Shown here piece by piece: positions 9,165-17,850 of a DNA stretch of 64,000 nt. The notes under the pieces were generated by a model that saw nothing but the letters and a program-made list of their open reading frames with translations, had not been told where the DNA came from and did no database searches. The DNA is taken from NCBI GenBank assembly GCA_023441105.1, contig JAEZQX010000559.1:1-64000 (forward strand), written 5' to 3'. Position numbers and translations under genes: made by a program. This DNA comes from Pseudomonadota bacterium. Its GTDB lineage: Bacteria; Pseudomonadota; Gammaproteobacteria; Burkholderiales; Burkholderiaceae. Positions within the stretch are counted from its first letter, which is position 1, and every line of letters starts with the position of its first letter.

Positions 9165-11447
9165 TCAGTGATACGATGGGATAAGCAGACCGGAAGCATC
9201 GGTCTGCCAGCGGAACGCGGAAGGGGGCGTGATCGTGGTACGCTCCTTCCCGCCGGTCTCTACGTAGCTGGCTGTGGGGCCGATCATCATTCGTTCGACG
9301 CGCTTCCCTGGACCCGTCAAGCGTATCGCCAGATCGCAAGGAACTCCAGGCTCCGCCAGCACATGGTGGCGGCTTCGTGCGCTGGCGGAAAAGCTCACCT
9401 CGATGCCATCAGTGCCCGTGACCGTACCGCTGGCAATTCCGTCTGTATGCTTTGCAGACGACATCTCCGCGTTGGACCTCGTGCCGACATGAGGGGCAAT
9501 CACCGTCACGCACACCTGTGGCCCAGTCCCCTTCCACTGAGCATGGATGTCGACTGCGGCTTGGGCTTCGCGCAGCGGCCCCGCACTGTAGTAGCCCAAG
9601 CCTTCGCTGCCGAACCCGATGAGGTAGCTCAGGCTAGGGGGAGCCACGTGCCACAAGGCCATGTTGACAGCACCGGAGCGGCTGTCCCTGGTCACCACTC
9701 CACCAAGCCCCGCCTCCGCCTTGACCTGATCGGGCTTGAAACCGCTGTCACGCGTGGGGGGCGCAAGCTTCCACACCTGGGTGTACGCATGCGTACCACC
9801 GGTCTGCAGAATGTCCACGATCAACCAGAGCAGTAGCGGACGTACGAACACCACCTGACGCCAATGCACGACGTCGTCTACAGCGACCTTGGACTCACCG
9901 CTTATCGCCCGTTGATACCCAGTGGAGTGCACCCCCTCTAGGTAGTCCAGTGTATTGGACGTATACCAGCGCGCCTTGATGGGGTCCACCGGTACGCGCG
10001 TGATGTCGGGGCGTCCTGCTGAGTCTCGTACCAAGCCTGCCGTGCTGCCCTCCCGCTGCGATAGTGCGTCAACGAGCACCGTGTTCGTCTTCCAGGTGGA
10101 TGACTCGTCCAGGTAGGCCGATGACGCGCGGTTCGCGTCGACTGTCGGGCGATAATCCGCAGAGCCACCAGCTATGAGCAACCAGCGTCCGAAAGCCTGG
10201 ACCTGTACCGAGTTGCTGCCAGCCATCGCGTGGCCACGCGCCGCGCGGCGCGCAAAGAAGAACAGGTAGTGAGCATCGGGACTCCAGGTGGAGCGCTGAA
10301 CGTACAGGCCGCTGTAGGGAAATGCCATGGAGGTGGCGGCGAAACGAAGCCCACTCTGGATTGCGACACGGCCAGCTGCGGCGTTCCCCAGCTGAGGTAG
10401 GCCACCCCCGGGCGCGGCCAGTGCCTGTGTTTGGCGATCCCATCCGAGTGCCGCGTCGGACGCAAGTCCGGCCCATGGCCCCGGCGGACTAAGCGGCAAG
10501 TTCGACGCCCGCGTCAATCCCGCAATCAAATCGCGCGCGTAGTTGAACGACTGTTCCAATTGTCCGCCGTCGCGCTGCTTGTAGCGTTGCGCAACGTCGG
10601 TGATTCCATCATCGACAGTGCGGCGGAACCGCATCGCTGCCGGGAATAGTACGCAGCCGAAAGCCAGTGCTTCCAGGCCGAACATCCGCTGGTTGGGGAT
10701 GTACTTGGGCTGTACGTACGCTTTGGCCATATGGACCGCTGCACCGCGCGTGAACGCATTGCCCAACTGGTCAAGGAAGTCCTCGGGTATCAAAGCGGCC
10801 TGTACATCCGTCAGCGGCTCCGCGACTGGCGCATAAGCAGAGTCCTTGCTGCTCGTGACCCGCGGCCGATCCAGAGCCTTGGCACAGATCGCTAGTGCGT
10901 TGAATATCCCTCCCCATGCGAAGGCCGCGTCCAGCAAAGGCGCAGGCATGCCGCTGCGGCTGGGAAGGCGATCCATTTCGGCGGCTCGCGCATGCCATCG
11001 GGCGTAGTCGCCGACGACCGCTTGCCACTTACGGAGGTACATCGGGTTGCCGCTTCGGAGGTAGCGCAATGCAAGCGCGTGAATGCCGTTCCAGTTGGGC
11101 GGCGACCGCGCCCAGTCGACAGGTTCTGGTACCTCCTTGCGGATGTTCCAGATATCGCGCAGGCAATAGTCACTTGTGCGCGCGCAGACGCGGTCGAAGT
11201 CCGCGTCTGACATCTCACCGGCAAGGTAATCGGTCCAAGGATCGTATGCGCGGTTCGCCCAGTTGGCAGAATGCAGCCATGGAGGATCCAAGTTCAGGGC
11301 TCGAAGAACGGACAGTCGACGCACGCCAACGGATGTCGGCTCTGCGACTTCGCGCGCTGCCGCAGCGCCCGCCGCGGCGAGCAACCCGCCCAAGACGTTT
11401 TGCAGTGCCTTGCGACGGGAAGCGCTAGTCGCTACTGCATGCTGCAC
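9165..11447 (-). CDS. Heparinase II/III-like polysaccharide lyase family protein
   Basis: This 760-residue protein has an N-terminal SRRKALQNVLGGLLAAAGAA stretch (residues 10-30) that looks like a twin-arginine or Sec signal. A largely helical domain (about 60-400) and a beta-rich C-terminal domain follow. The helical part has repeated Trp/Tyr/Asn-rich blocks such as FNYARDLIAGL. The YLFFFARRAARGHAMAGSNS stretch, with VQVQAFGRWLLI after it, matches the region of heparinase II/III-like lyases where a histidine-bearing strand leads into the beta sandwich. Being in a capsule locus, it may trim, edit or release the polymer in the periplasm. The family call is by architecture, and catalytic residues were not assigned. 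Confidence 0.65.
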   Translation of the reverse strand: MQHAVATSASRRKALQNVLGGLLAAAGAAAAREVAEPTSVGVRRLSVLRALNLDPPWLHSANWANRAYDPWTDYLAGEMSDADFDRVCARTSDYCLRDIWNIRKEVPEPVDWARSPPNWNGIHALALRYLRSGNPMYLRKWQAVVGDYARWHARAAEMDRLPSRSGMPAPLLDAAFAWGGIFNALAICAKALDRPRVTSSKDSAYAPVAEPLTDVQAALIPEDFLDQLGNAFTRGAAVHMAKAYVQPKYIPNQRMFGLEALAFGCVLFPAAMRFRRTVDDGITDVAQRYKQRDGGQLEQSFNYARDLIAGLTRASNLPLSPPGPWAGLASDAALGWDRQTQALAAPGGGLPQLGNAAAGRVAIQSGLRFAATSMAFPYSGLYVQRSTWSPDAHYLFFFARRAARGHAMAGSNSVQVQAFGRWLLIAGGSADYRPTVDANRASSAYLDESSTWKTNTVLVDALSQREGSTAGLVRDSAGRPDITRVPVDPIKARWYTSNTLDYLEGVHSTGYQRAISGESKVAVDDVVHWRQVVFVRPLLLWLIVDILQTGGTHAYTQVWKLAPPTRDSGFKPDQVKAEAGLGGVVTRDSRSGAVNMALWHVAPPSLSYLIGFGSEGLGYYSAGPLREAQAAVDIHAQWKGTGPQVCVTVIAPHVGTRSNAEMSSAKHTDGIASGTVTGTDGIEVSFSASARSRHHVLAEPGVPCDLAIRLTGPGKRVERMMIGPTASYVETGGKERTTITPPSAFRWQTDASGLLIPSYH

Positions 11448-12559
11448 CGGTCGACTCTCAACCCTGCACCTACCAAATGGACCAGTGTCATGGTCCGAGG
11501 AAGGTCGAAATCTGGATGCTCCTTCGCCGGCAGCTTGCGATCCACCGGTTCATCCATACACACGAGATCGAGCGTTGTGGCATCCCCCAAGTCCATAAAA
11601 CATGGCAACAGGATATAGCGCGAATAGTGACTGTGTCGATCGAAACACTTGAAGCGACGGACGGCTTTGCCACCGACCGACAATTGTACGCCTCCCGACC
11701 TCGGCCCCGAGATGAAGCCGATGCCCATCAGGCGCCCTGAACAGGACAGCCGCACATGGATTCCGCTTGCAATCTCAACTGTATCGAACCGTTGGCCGGT
11801 TACCGGATGTGTGAAATCCCCGGAGTTGTGGCCGGGAACAACGATTGCGCCGGCCAGATCCGCAAAGCGGATTGGTGGCTCGTCCACACCTGACGCTGGC
11901 CTGCAGGCCTCATGACCAGAAGCGGGTTGCGCGTCCAGATCCCGGAGGCAAGCCGATACGTGACATGCATAAGCGTCGGCACCGGTCGCATAGGTGTGAC
12001 ACTCGTCGCGGAACCATGCTGCTTGGATACCGGGATCCTGCTCGATGGCTTGTCGTGCCATTTCGTGGTTGTGGATCACCGGAAGACCGAACTCCGCGGC
12101 GATCGCGTCGTAGATCCTTCGCACCTCCGCGCTGTTCTCATCAAAGTCAACTCGCCAGTTGTGCACGATTACCGTATAGCGATAGTTGGCTGTGGTCTTG
12201 CGCAAGAGTCCTCGCAACAGCCCGGGCAACTCTTTGAGGGGCGTCAGTCCCGGATTCAGGTCACCTGTGCTGAACTCGACAAAGGCGATTCCAGGTATGA
12301 CATCGGGCGACGGCAGAGAATAGTTGGCAACTCCAAATAGGAGGCCGACGCCTCCCATCGCGTTCAACCTGGCACTATGGGGCATGCCGGTCTGCGCGCG
12401 CAAGTACTCCAACAGCTTGCTGCACCAGCCATCGCGTTGCACCGTGACCGAGGCGCCAATGAAGCAGAGTTCAACCGGCTGTTCCTGAAGATACGTCCAA
12501 ATCCCACGGCTTGCCGCACCCGAGCGAACCATGCAGTCGGCGAACGATAACAATTCCAT
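11432..12559 (-). CDS. SGNH/GDSL-like hydrolase domain protein
   Basis: The 375-residue product carries the SGNH signature in a divergent form. Block I is CFIGASVTVQRDGW with Ser37 as the likely nucleophile, GGVG near residue 70 is the oxyanion glycine, and Asp185-x-x-His188 (DECHTYATGADAY) is the block V dyad. Block III is atypical (EFSTGDLNPG near 95-104). Residues 240-375 are beta-rich. No signal peptide is obvious, so a cytoplasmic role is more likely. In polysaccharide loci such proteins add or remove O-acetyl groups. It overlaps the heparinase-like gene by 16 bases and follows a methyltransferase gene by 10 bases. Confidence 0.68.
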   Translation of the reverse strand: MELLSFADCMVRSGAASRGIWTYLQEQPVELCFIGASVTVQRDGWCSKLLEYLRAQTGMPHSARLNAMGGVGLLFGVANYSLPSPDVIPGIAFVEFSTGDLNPGLTPLKELPGLLRGLLRKTTANYRYTVIVHNWRVDFDENSAEVRRIYDAIAAEFGLPVIHNHEMARQAIEQDPGIQAAWFRDECHTYATGADAYACHVSACLRDLDAQPASGHEACRPASGVDEPPIRFADLAGAIVVPGHNSGDFTHPVTGQRFDTVEIASGIHVRLSCSGRLMGIGFISGPRSGGVQLSVGGKAVRRFKCFDRHSHYSRYILLPCFMDLGDATTLDLVCMDEPVDRKLPAKEHPDFDLPRTMTLVHLVGAGLRVDRCSMQ

Positions 12560-12569
12560 TCAAGCCGCC

Positions 12570-13337
12570 TCAGTTCGATCGTCGATAGAAGCGGTCGCCG
12601 AAGAACCCTGTTCCGTAGCGCCTCTCCGACTCGGGGCTTGCGCGCCGAGTAACGCAGAAGCCTCGCGACAGTGGGTGATTGTCTGTCCGTGCTAGGCGGC
12701 AGAGGTAGCCGTACTCCGAATCCATCTCGGCAATCAGTTCGTCGAGGACGAAGGCCTCCTGCTCAGCGAAGTGATCCTCATGGACAAGGATGCACTTGTT
12801 GAAACCGATCGCCAGAATCTCGAAGGGGAAGTTCGTGGTGTACCTCAGGTGGTAGTACGCGGCGCGCACTTGCGCATACACATCGTTAAAGTCGTCGAGG
12901 ATCACCACTCCCTGATCATGCATTAGCGGTTGAATGGCCGCGAGCTCGGACCGCACGTTCGTGAAGAAGTGGCTGGCATCGTGATGCGTTGCGGTGAGGC
13001 GCTGGTTTGCCAGAAGGGTCGGTAGTGCCTGTGCAGAGAACTCTTCGGACTTCTGCTTGTGCCAGCGAATCTTTGGGTTATAGGGAAGCAGTTCGTCGAG
13101 TAGGAGGTAGTCGGCGGGATCCACTACCTCCAGCCCACCTGACGGCCCAATGTTCTGCGCAAGCAAGCATGCCGTTCGTCCCTTGTAGGCGCCGAATTCG
13201 GCGAACCTGCTGTCGCCTGTCGCACGAACGGCGCGCTTGACGAATATGTCCATCAAGGCAAGCGCATCTTCGCTCGTCATTCCTTCGATGCTCAGCGCGT
13301 TGCGTACAACCGCACTCGATGTCATTGTGTACTCCAT
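12570..13337 (-). CDS. SAM-dependent methyltransferase (Methyltransf_24/cephalosporin-hydroxylase-like)
   Basis: The 255-residue product has a Rossmann core: FAEFGAYKGRTACLLAQNIG is motif I, LEVVDPADY the acidic strand end, and GVVILDDFNDVYAQVRAAY the DD-containing strand typical of metal-dependent Methyltransf_24 enzymes found in sugar-modification clusters. A second in-frame ATG four codons downstream is an alternative start. The gene lies 12 bases from the FkbM-type gene upstream and 10 bases from the SGNH gene downstream, so it belongs to the same transcript. The substrate is unknown; a capsule sugar O-methyl group is the simplest inference. Confidence 0.75.
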   Translation of the reverse strand: MEYTMTSSAVVRNALSIEGMTSEDALALMDIFVKRAVRATGDSRFAEFGAYKGRTACLLAQNIGPSGGLEVVDPADYLLLDELLPYNPKIRWHKQKSEEFSAQALPTLLANQRLTATHHDASHFFTNVRSELAAIQPLMHDQGVVILDDFNDVYAQVRAAYYHLRYTTNFPFEILAIGFNKCILVHEDHFAEQEAFVLDELIAEMDSEYGYLCRLARTDNHPLSRGFCVTRRASPESERRYGTGFFGDRFYRRSN

Positions 13338-13349
13338 TGAAAGGGTGGT

Positions 13350-14225
13350 TTAGAGCAGAGCTGTGTTCTCAAAAAGCAGGAAGCCGTCATCGAACTGCAC
13401 GGTCCCGAACGGAGTGGCGCAAAGGGCATTGCGCTCAAAGTTCATGACTTCTCTCCATCCCGAGCTGCAAAGCATCTCCGCGAGCTGATGATGCCGGTCA
13501 AGCGAGATATGAGTGCCGACCATGATGCGTTGGACCTGCTGCTGAAGCAGATCCATCGTCGATGGAATAGCGTCGTACTCCGCACCCTGGATGTCAACGT
13601 GCACCAGGTTCACTGGCCCGCTGAAGCGCCCGAGAACCTCGCTTAGGCTAAATGCTTGCACCTCGACAAAATCGCCTGCGCCGAGTTCGCCTTGCCGCGT
13701 GGATGCGCCGTAATTCTCGTCGGGGTTATCTACCTTCGGGAACCGTATCGTACCGGACTCTCCGGCGACGGCACCACGCAGGCAGTGGATGCCCGCGCCA
13801 TGAATGCCATTGTTCGCGAAGTGTTGCTTCACCCATTCGAAATGCACTTCGTCTGCCTCAACCGCCACCAGCTCCAGCTGCTTGATGGAGGTCCGCTGTC
13901 TGGCGGCGAGTGCTGCGCGGACGAGCCATGGTGCCCAGCCTGCGCCGAGCTCGGCCATCCGGAACGTGCCCTCTGATTTGTCGACGGCCGTAAGGGTCGC
14001 AATCCAGTCGAAGTAGTGCTCGTTGACAGGCGGATACGCCGGTGTCGTGTCGGCACCCTCCTTTACGGCGTGCTTGCTCCACCCTCTGCGGAACGTGACA
14101 TCGGTGGCGCTGCCCACGAAGTCGAAAATGTGGGAGCCTGTGCCGCGTGACTTGATTCGGGAAAACTTGGAGAATATCGGGTGATGAGTGATCATTGGTC
14201 GGGCCTGCGATTGGTAATTGATCAT
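13350..14225 (-). CDS. FkbM-like methyltransferase
   Basis: The 291-residue product has an FkbM-type layout. Motif I is MAELGAGWAPWLVRAALAAR, the adenine-binding region ELVAVEADEVHFEWVK follows, and the diagnostic VNLVHVDIQGAEYDAIPST stretch places an Asp-x-x-Gly-x-Glu at the post-II loop. FkbM enzymes O-methylate polyketides and sugars. The first 45 residues are unusual and contain no recognised domain. It is the third of five methyltransferase genes on this strand and is separated from neighbours by 12 and 24 bases. No catalytic residue is obviously missing. Confidence 0.78.
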   Translation of the reverse strand: MINYQSQARPMITHHPIFSKFSRIKSRGTGSHIFDFVGSATDVTFRRGWSKHAVKEGADTTPAYPPVNEHYFDWIATLTAVDKSEGTFRMAELGAGWAPWLVRAALAARQRTSIKQLELVAVEADEVHFEWVKQHFANNGIHGAGIHCLRGAVAGESGTIRFPKVDNPDENYGASTRQGELGAGDFVEVQAFSLSEVLGRFSGPVNLVHVDIQGAEYDAIPSTMDLLQQQVQRIMVGTHISLDRHHQLAEMLCSSGWREVMNFERNALCATPFGTVQFDDGFLLFENTALL

Positions 14226-14249
14226 CGATTCGCGGCTTGCGCAGCAAGC

Positions 14250-16367
14250 TCAGCCGAAGGCTGTGCGTCGTTTCCATCGTTCATACAATGAGACGCCGGC
14301 GAGCTGCATGCGTTCGCGCTCGGCTTGCGAGATCGCGGCCAAGCGAGTGAACAGGCTGGCATCAACGGACCCAGCCACGAACACAGCGCAGGACTGAAGA
14401 TCGCCCTCGCCGCCGAGGGCTTGTGGGGGCCGCCATTTGGGAGCGAAGACAACCGGAATTGCGCCGGTCGCCAGCGACTCCCACAACCTCAGCGTGTTCG
14501 GTCCGGCACCTTCTGGACACAGAGAGAACACGGAGTCGCTGAGCAACTCGTTGTACCGCCGCGCGGATTGCGCGAGCGCCTCCGCCTGGGCCGCGATCAG
14601 AGGCCTGTGCTGCACCTGCTCCTGATAGACGGTCTGATTGAAGTGCCACGTCTCACCCAGTTCGACGAGCACGTCGCTACGGCACGATTCACGCGCTAGC
14701 TCCGCTAGTTTCACCCGGACGTCGCTGCGGTAGTGCTTCATGTGCGCCCCGACGAAGGTCGCCAGATAGCGCTTGTGCTGGGGCGGCTTGGCTATGGTAA
14801 GTCCAACGCGCCGCTCCGGAACCTCGATGTTCGGCGCGAACAGCGGCCAGCTGTGGACACGTAAGGTCGGCGCCTCGTTGCGGAGGTCCAGGCCAGTCTC
14901 CGCATGGGAGAGGTGCAGGTCAGTGACACCGATGTCCTTGAAGGTCTGAATCAGACGCCGCCAATGGATCTGCTGGCACACGGTATGCACGCGCAGTGCA
15001 TAGCCGAGTTGCTCGACAAGGCGGCGCAGGCCGCGCAGTCGTAGCGATACCTGGCGAGCCACCTCATCGGGTAGGTGCTTTTTGTCGATGTAGGTCGCCC
15101 ACGGTAGTCCCAGATACGTGTGCACGATGCGCGACGACGCATCCACGTTGGCGCCGCGCGCAATTGCTACATGGTTCTCGTACGCCTGCCGCTCGGTGGC
15201 GGCAGGGTACTGCCAGAAGTGACAATCATGTTCGCTCTCCGGGCGATCCTTAATGCGCAAGGTAGGCGTGTCGACTACCGGTGGTACAAACGCTGCCAGT
15301 AGCGCTTCAGCATGCTCGGCGACTTCGTGGTTCCCCCATGGTGCTTCCATCCACTGCGCCGCCGCCGGAGAGAGGCTGTCGACTGCCATGAAGCGCCCGC
15401 CGAGGCGGTAGACCTTGAACCGGAGGCCCGAGACGAACACGGCCTCCCCTTCGGCAAGCGCCTGTGACACTTGCGCCGGGCCGTCGGGCGCGGAGCATAC
15501 TGCAGTCGGTTTCGCAGGCGTCGGGAGCAGCGAGTTGCGGGGCAAAGGGTCATTCGGACGCTTCTGCGCCAGGGAAGCTGAGGCCGTGCCTTCCGCTTCC
15601 CTCAGCCAGTTGTCCAAGCTAGGGTTGAGTTTGACGCTTGCGATTTGCTTGACATTGCGCGCCCAGATGTCGAAGTCCAGCCGGGAGGCTGCGTCCAACT
15701 CCGTAGCCGGTTGCACGTAGGCCACGCCGCCCATGACCGTGAGGTCCGCCTTCTTGTCGTAGCCTCGTTGTTGCGTCTCGTGCACATGCACGCTTCGCAC
15801 GTAGCTTTGGGGGTTGTGGATCGCCCAGCCACGTATCGCGAAGAGATAGGCAACCTTGTTGTCGCAGCGGGGTACACCCAGTGGAATTTCCAAGGCCTTC
15901 ATCATCGAGTCCGGCAGGTGGCTACCGACGCGCAGTCCCCACACATCCTGCGACCATTTCGGGTTGGGGTGCGGCGTGTACTGGTCGCCCTGCTTTTCAT
16001 AGCGGGACAGGGCCAGGAAGCGAAGCGGACCTTGAAGCGCGAGATGGACGCCTTCCAACGAGTCGTCGAAGTAGATGTCGGAATTGGCTAGCAGGGAGAT
16101 GTGCCCTGCCGGCAATTCCTGACTCATCTCTACCCAATCACGATACGACGGTCTGGCCTGTATCCGACGCACCTCGAGCCTGCTGTTGCGGACCGGCGGT
16201 ACATGCCCGTCGTCGATCAATAGCACGAGGCGGTCGATGGCCGGGCAGGCCAGGTTGTTGCGCAGGCACAGGTCCAGCTCGGCTTGTCGCTCCGGTGTGT
16301 TCGCTCGGTAGTATGGCGTGAAAACAGTGAGGTGACGGTCGGTGCGGCTTTGGTGTTGCTCGGTCAT
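14250..16367 (-). CDS. Bifunctional-looking glycosyltransferase: GT-A-like N-terminal domain fused to an exostosin-like domain
   Basis: The 705-residue product has two domains. Residues 12-240 begin RHLTVFTPYYRANTPERQ and contain ISLLANSDIYFDDSL at 90-104. The NSDIYFDD motif sits where GT-A enzymes carry DxD, as seen in uncharacterised transferases of capsule clusters. Residues 380-700 form an exostosin-like GT-B domain with SVFSLCPEGAGPNTLRLWES and GAIPVVFAP, clearly paralogous to the protein at 8061-9140. A Pro/Ala-rich linker of about 130 residues joins them. Its ATG overlaps the stop of the double FkbM gene. Such a fusion could alternate two sugar additions, like heparosan or chondroitin polymerases, but that is inference. 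Confidence 0.7.
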   Translation of the reverse strand: MTEQHQSRTDRHLTVFTPYYRANTPERQAELDLCLRNNLACPAIDRLVLLIDDGHVPPVRNSRLEVRRIQARPSYRDWVEMSQELPAGHISLLANSDIYFDDSLEGVHLALQGPLRFLALSRYEKQGDQYTPHPNPKWSQDVWGLRVGSHLPDSMMKALEIPLGVPRCDNKVAYLFAIRGWAIHNPQSYVRSVHVHETQQRGYDKKADLTVMGGVAYVQPATELDAASRLDFDIWARNVKQIASVKLNPSLDNWLREAEGTASASLAQKRPNDPLPRNSLLPTPAKPTAVCSAPDGPAQVSQALAEGEAVFVSGLRFKVYRLGGRFMAVDSLSPAAAQWMEAPWGNHEVAEHAEALLAAFVPPVVDTPTLRIKDRPESEHDCHFWQYPAATERQAYENHVAIARGANVDASSRIVHTYLGLPWATYIDKKHLPDEVARQVSLRLRGLRRLVEQLGYALRVHTVCQQIHWRRLIQTFKDIGVTDLHLSHAETGLDLRNEAPTLRVHSWPLFAPNIEVPERRVGLTIAKPPQHKRYLATFVGAHMKHYRSDVRVKLAELARESCRSDVLVELGETWHFNQTVYQEQVQHRPLIAAQAEALAQSARRYNELLSDSVFSLCPEGAGPNTLRLWESLATGAIPVVFAPKWRPPQALGGEGDLQSCAVFVAGSVDASLFTRLAAISQAERERMQLAGVSLYERWKRRTAFG

Positions 16368-17836
16368 CGTAGCGCGTAAAGATAGTCGTGATGGCTGAGC
16401 TTGTCGATCTTCAGGTAGCCGACATGGCTCAGGTACTCGGTCAGGCGTTCAGGGCTGCGTGACTCCACCAGCATGTAGCGAAACCGGTGCCGCTGGTGGT
16501 CGAGGCCCTTCAGGACTTCCAGTTCACCGCCTTCAACGTCCAGCGACAGGAAGTCCATCAGTTCGGGGGCATTGGCCTCGTCGAGCAGGCTGCCAAGCGT
16601 GCGAGCCGAGGCCATGACATCGACGACGGATTCATCGGCAGGCAGGTAGACGCTGCCCGTTCGGGCATGCTGCGCGGGATCGGCGATGTCGCTTTCGACC
16701 CCGTGCGGGACGGTCATCAGATTGGAATAGGTCAGCCGAACGAAGGCCTCCTTATAGTCCGTCGAAACGCACGCGGCGCAATAGAAGGCGTTGTCAGGCG
16801 CACGGTTCTGCCGGCAGGCGAGGAACTTGTGCAGAATTGGTTCGATGAGCACGCCACGCCAGCCCCGCTGCTTCTCAAAGTAGAGCGTGTTGGATTGGGC
16901 GACCCCATCGTTGGCACCCAGCTCGACGAAGTAGCCGTTGTCGAAGTCCAGGTAGGACTCCAGCTTCCGATCGAGCTCCTTCAGCCCGTAGTACCGCTTT
17001 TCTGCGGATGGGACTGTCACGCGATCCAACTGGGAGGAGAGCTTGATTATGGTCTTTTCAGCAGCGCCGTTCTTCCTCTCCAGCGCTTCAACTTTGTCGC
17101 TACAGGCGCTCGCTGCCGCACGGTCGACCTGAAGGCGTTCCAGCCGAACCTTCAACGTGTCGATCTCCGAACGCAGGATTTCCGCTTCCTGGTGTTGACG
17201 ATCAAGCTTGAAGATGGTCACCGGCCATAGTGGATCGCGATCATCCTCATGCCCGAGCAATGCGAATGAGCGCTCGCGCATCTGCGCGCACACCGTCGGC
17301 CAGTTCGCCGCTTCGGGTAAAGGCAGTGCGCATCGGCGGACGATCACTGCCGTCAGTGCACCTAGTTCGTTCCCGATCGACTCGAGGAGCTTCGCTTCCT
17401 GACCCGGCACGTCGAGGAGGAGCACCGTGGACTGCTCTGAGCCGGCGCCTTCGAGAACCGAGCGAAGCAAGGACGACAGCGCCATACCTTGGACCGAAGC
17501 CACGCTCTCGCGGAGCAGCCGCGGATAGTGGCTTGTCAACACGTCGGCTGCAACCGGTCCGTTCAGCATCGGCAGGTTGTACCGGTTCCACGCAAGCTCG
17601 CCGTCCTCCCCGGTGGACGCCTGCGCGACGACGTGCGCCCATGGAAACGGGCGTGCGGCGCGTTGCAATGCGGCCGCAGCCTCGGGATCGCCTTCGACCA
17701 GGACAGCTTTCGACGGCGCGATGCGTACGTACTGGTCGAGCACCGCGCCGCGGCCGGCCCCGACGTGAACGAATGCGTCCACCCGGGTAACGCTAGCCTG
17801 CCGCAGCAATGCATCAATCGCAAGCATTCTGGTCAC
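16364..17836 (-). CDS. Two-lobed FkbM-like methyltransferase with internal coiled coil
   Basis: The 490-residue product has three parts. Residues 18-205 form a Rossmann-like lobe (FVHVGAGRGAVLDQY, AVLVEGDPEAA, TVLLLDVPGQEAKLL) that looks like a degenerate FkbM domain. Residues 211-275 are predicted coiled coil by their Leu/Ile/Glu/Lys heptads. Residues 295-490 form a complete FkbM methyltransferase, with FVELGANDG at 303-311 and LSLDVEGGELEVLKGL at 430-445. The second lobe keeps both FkbM signatures, so it is probably the active one. It is encoded directly downstream of the giant coiled-coil protein (14-base gap), so the two may assemble through their helical segments. Confidence 0.78.
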   Translation of the reverse strand: MTRMLAIDALLRQASVTRVDAFVHVGAGRGAVLDQYVRIAPSKAVLVEGDPEAAAALQRAARPFPWAHVVAQASTGEDGELAWNRYNLPMLNGPVAADVLTSHYPRLLRESVASVQGMALSSLLRSVLEGAGSEQSTVLLLDVPGQEAKLLESIGNELGALTAVIVRRCALPLPEAANWPTVCAQMRERSFALLGHEDDRDPLWPVTIFKLDRQHQEAEILRSEIDTLKVRLERLQVDRAAASACSDKVEALERKNGAAEKTIIKLSSQLDRVTVPSAEKRYYGLKELDRKLESYLDFDNGYFVELGANDGVAQSNTLYFEKQRGWRGVLIEPILHKFLACRQNRAPDNAFYCAACVSTDYKEAFVRLTYSNLMTVPHGVESDIADPAQHARTGSVYLPADESVVDVMASARTLGSLLDEANAPELMDFLSLDVEGGELEVLKGLDHQRHRFRYMLVESRSPERLTEYLSHVGYLKIDKLSHHDYLYALR

Positions 17837-17850
17837 CGATCGACGGCGAT

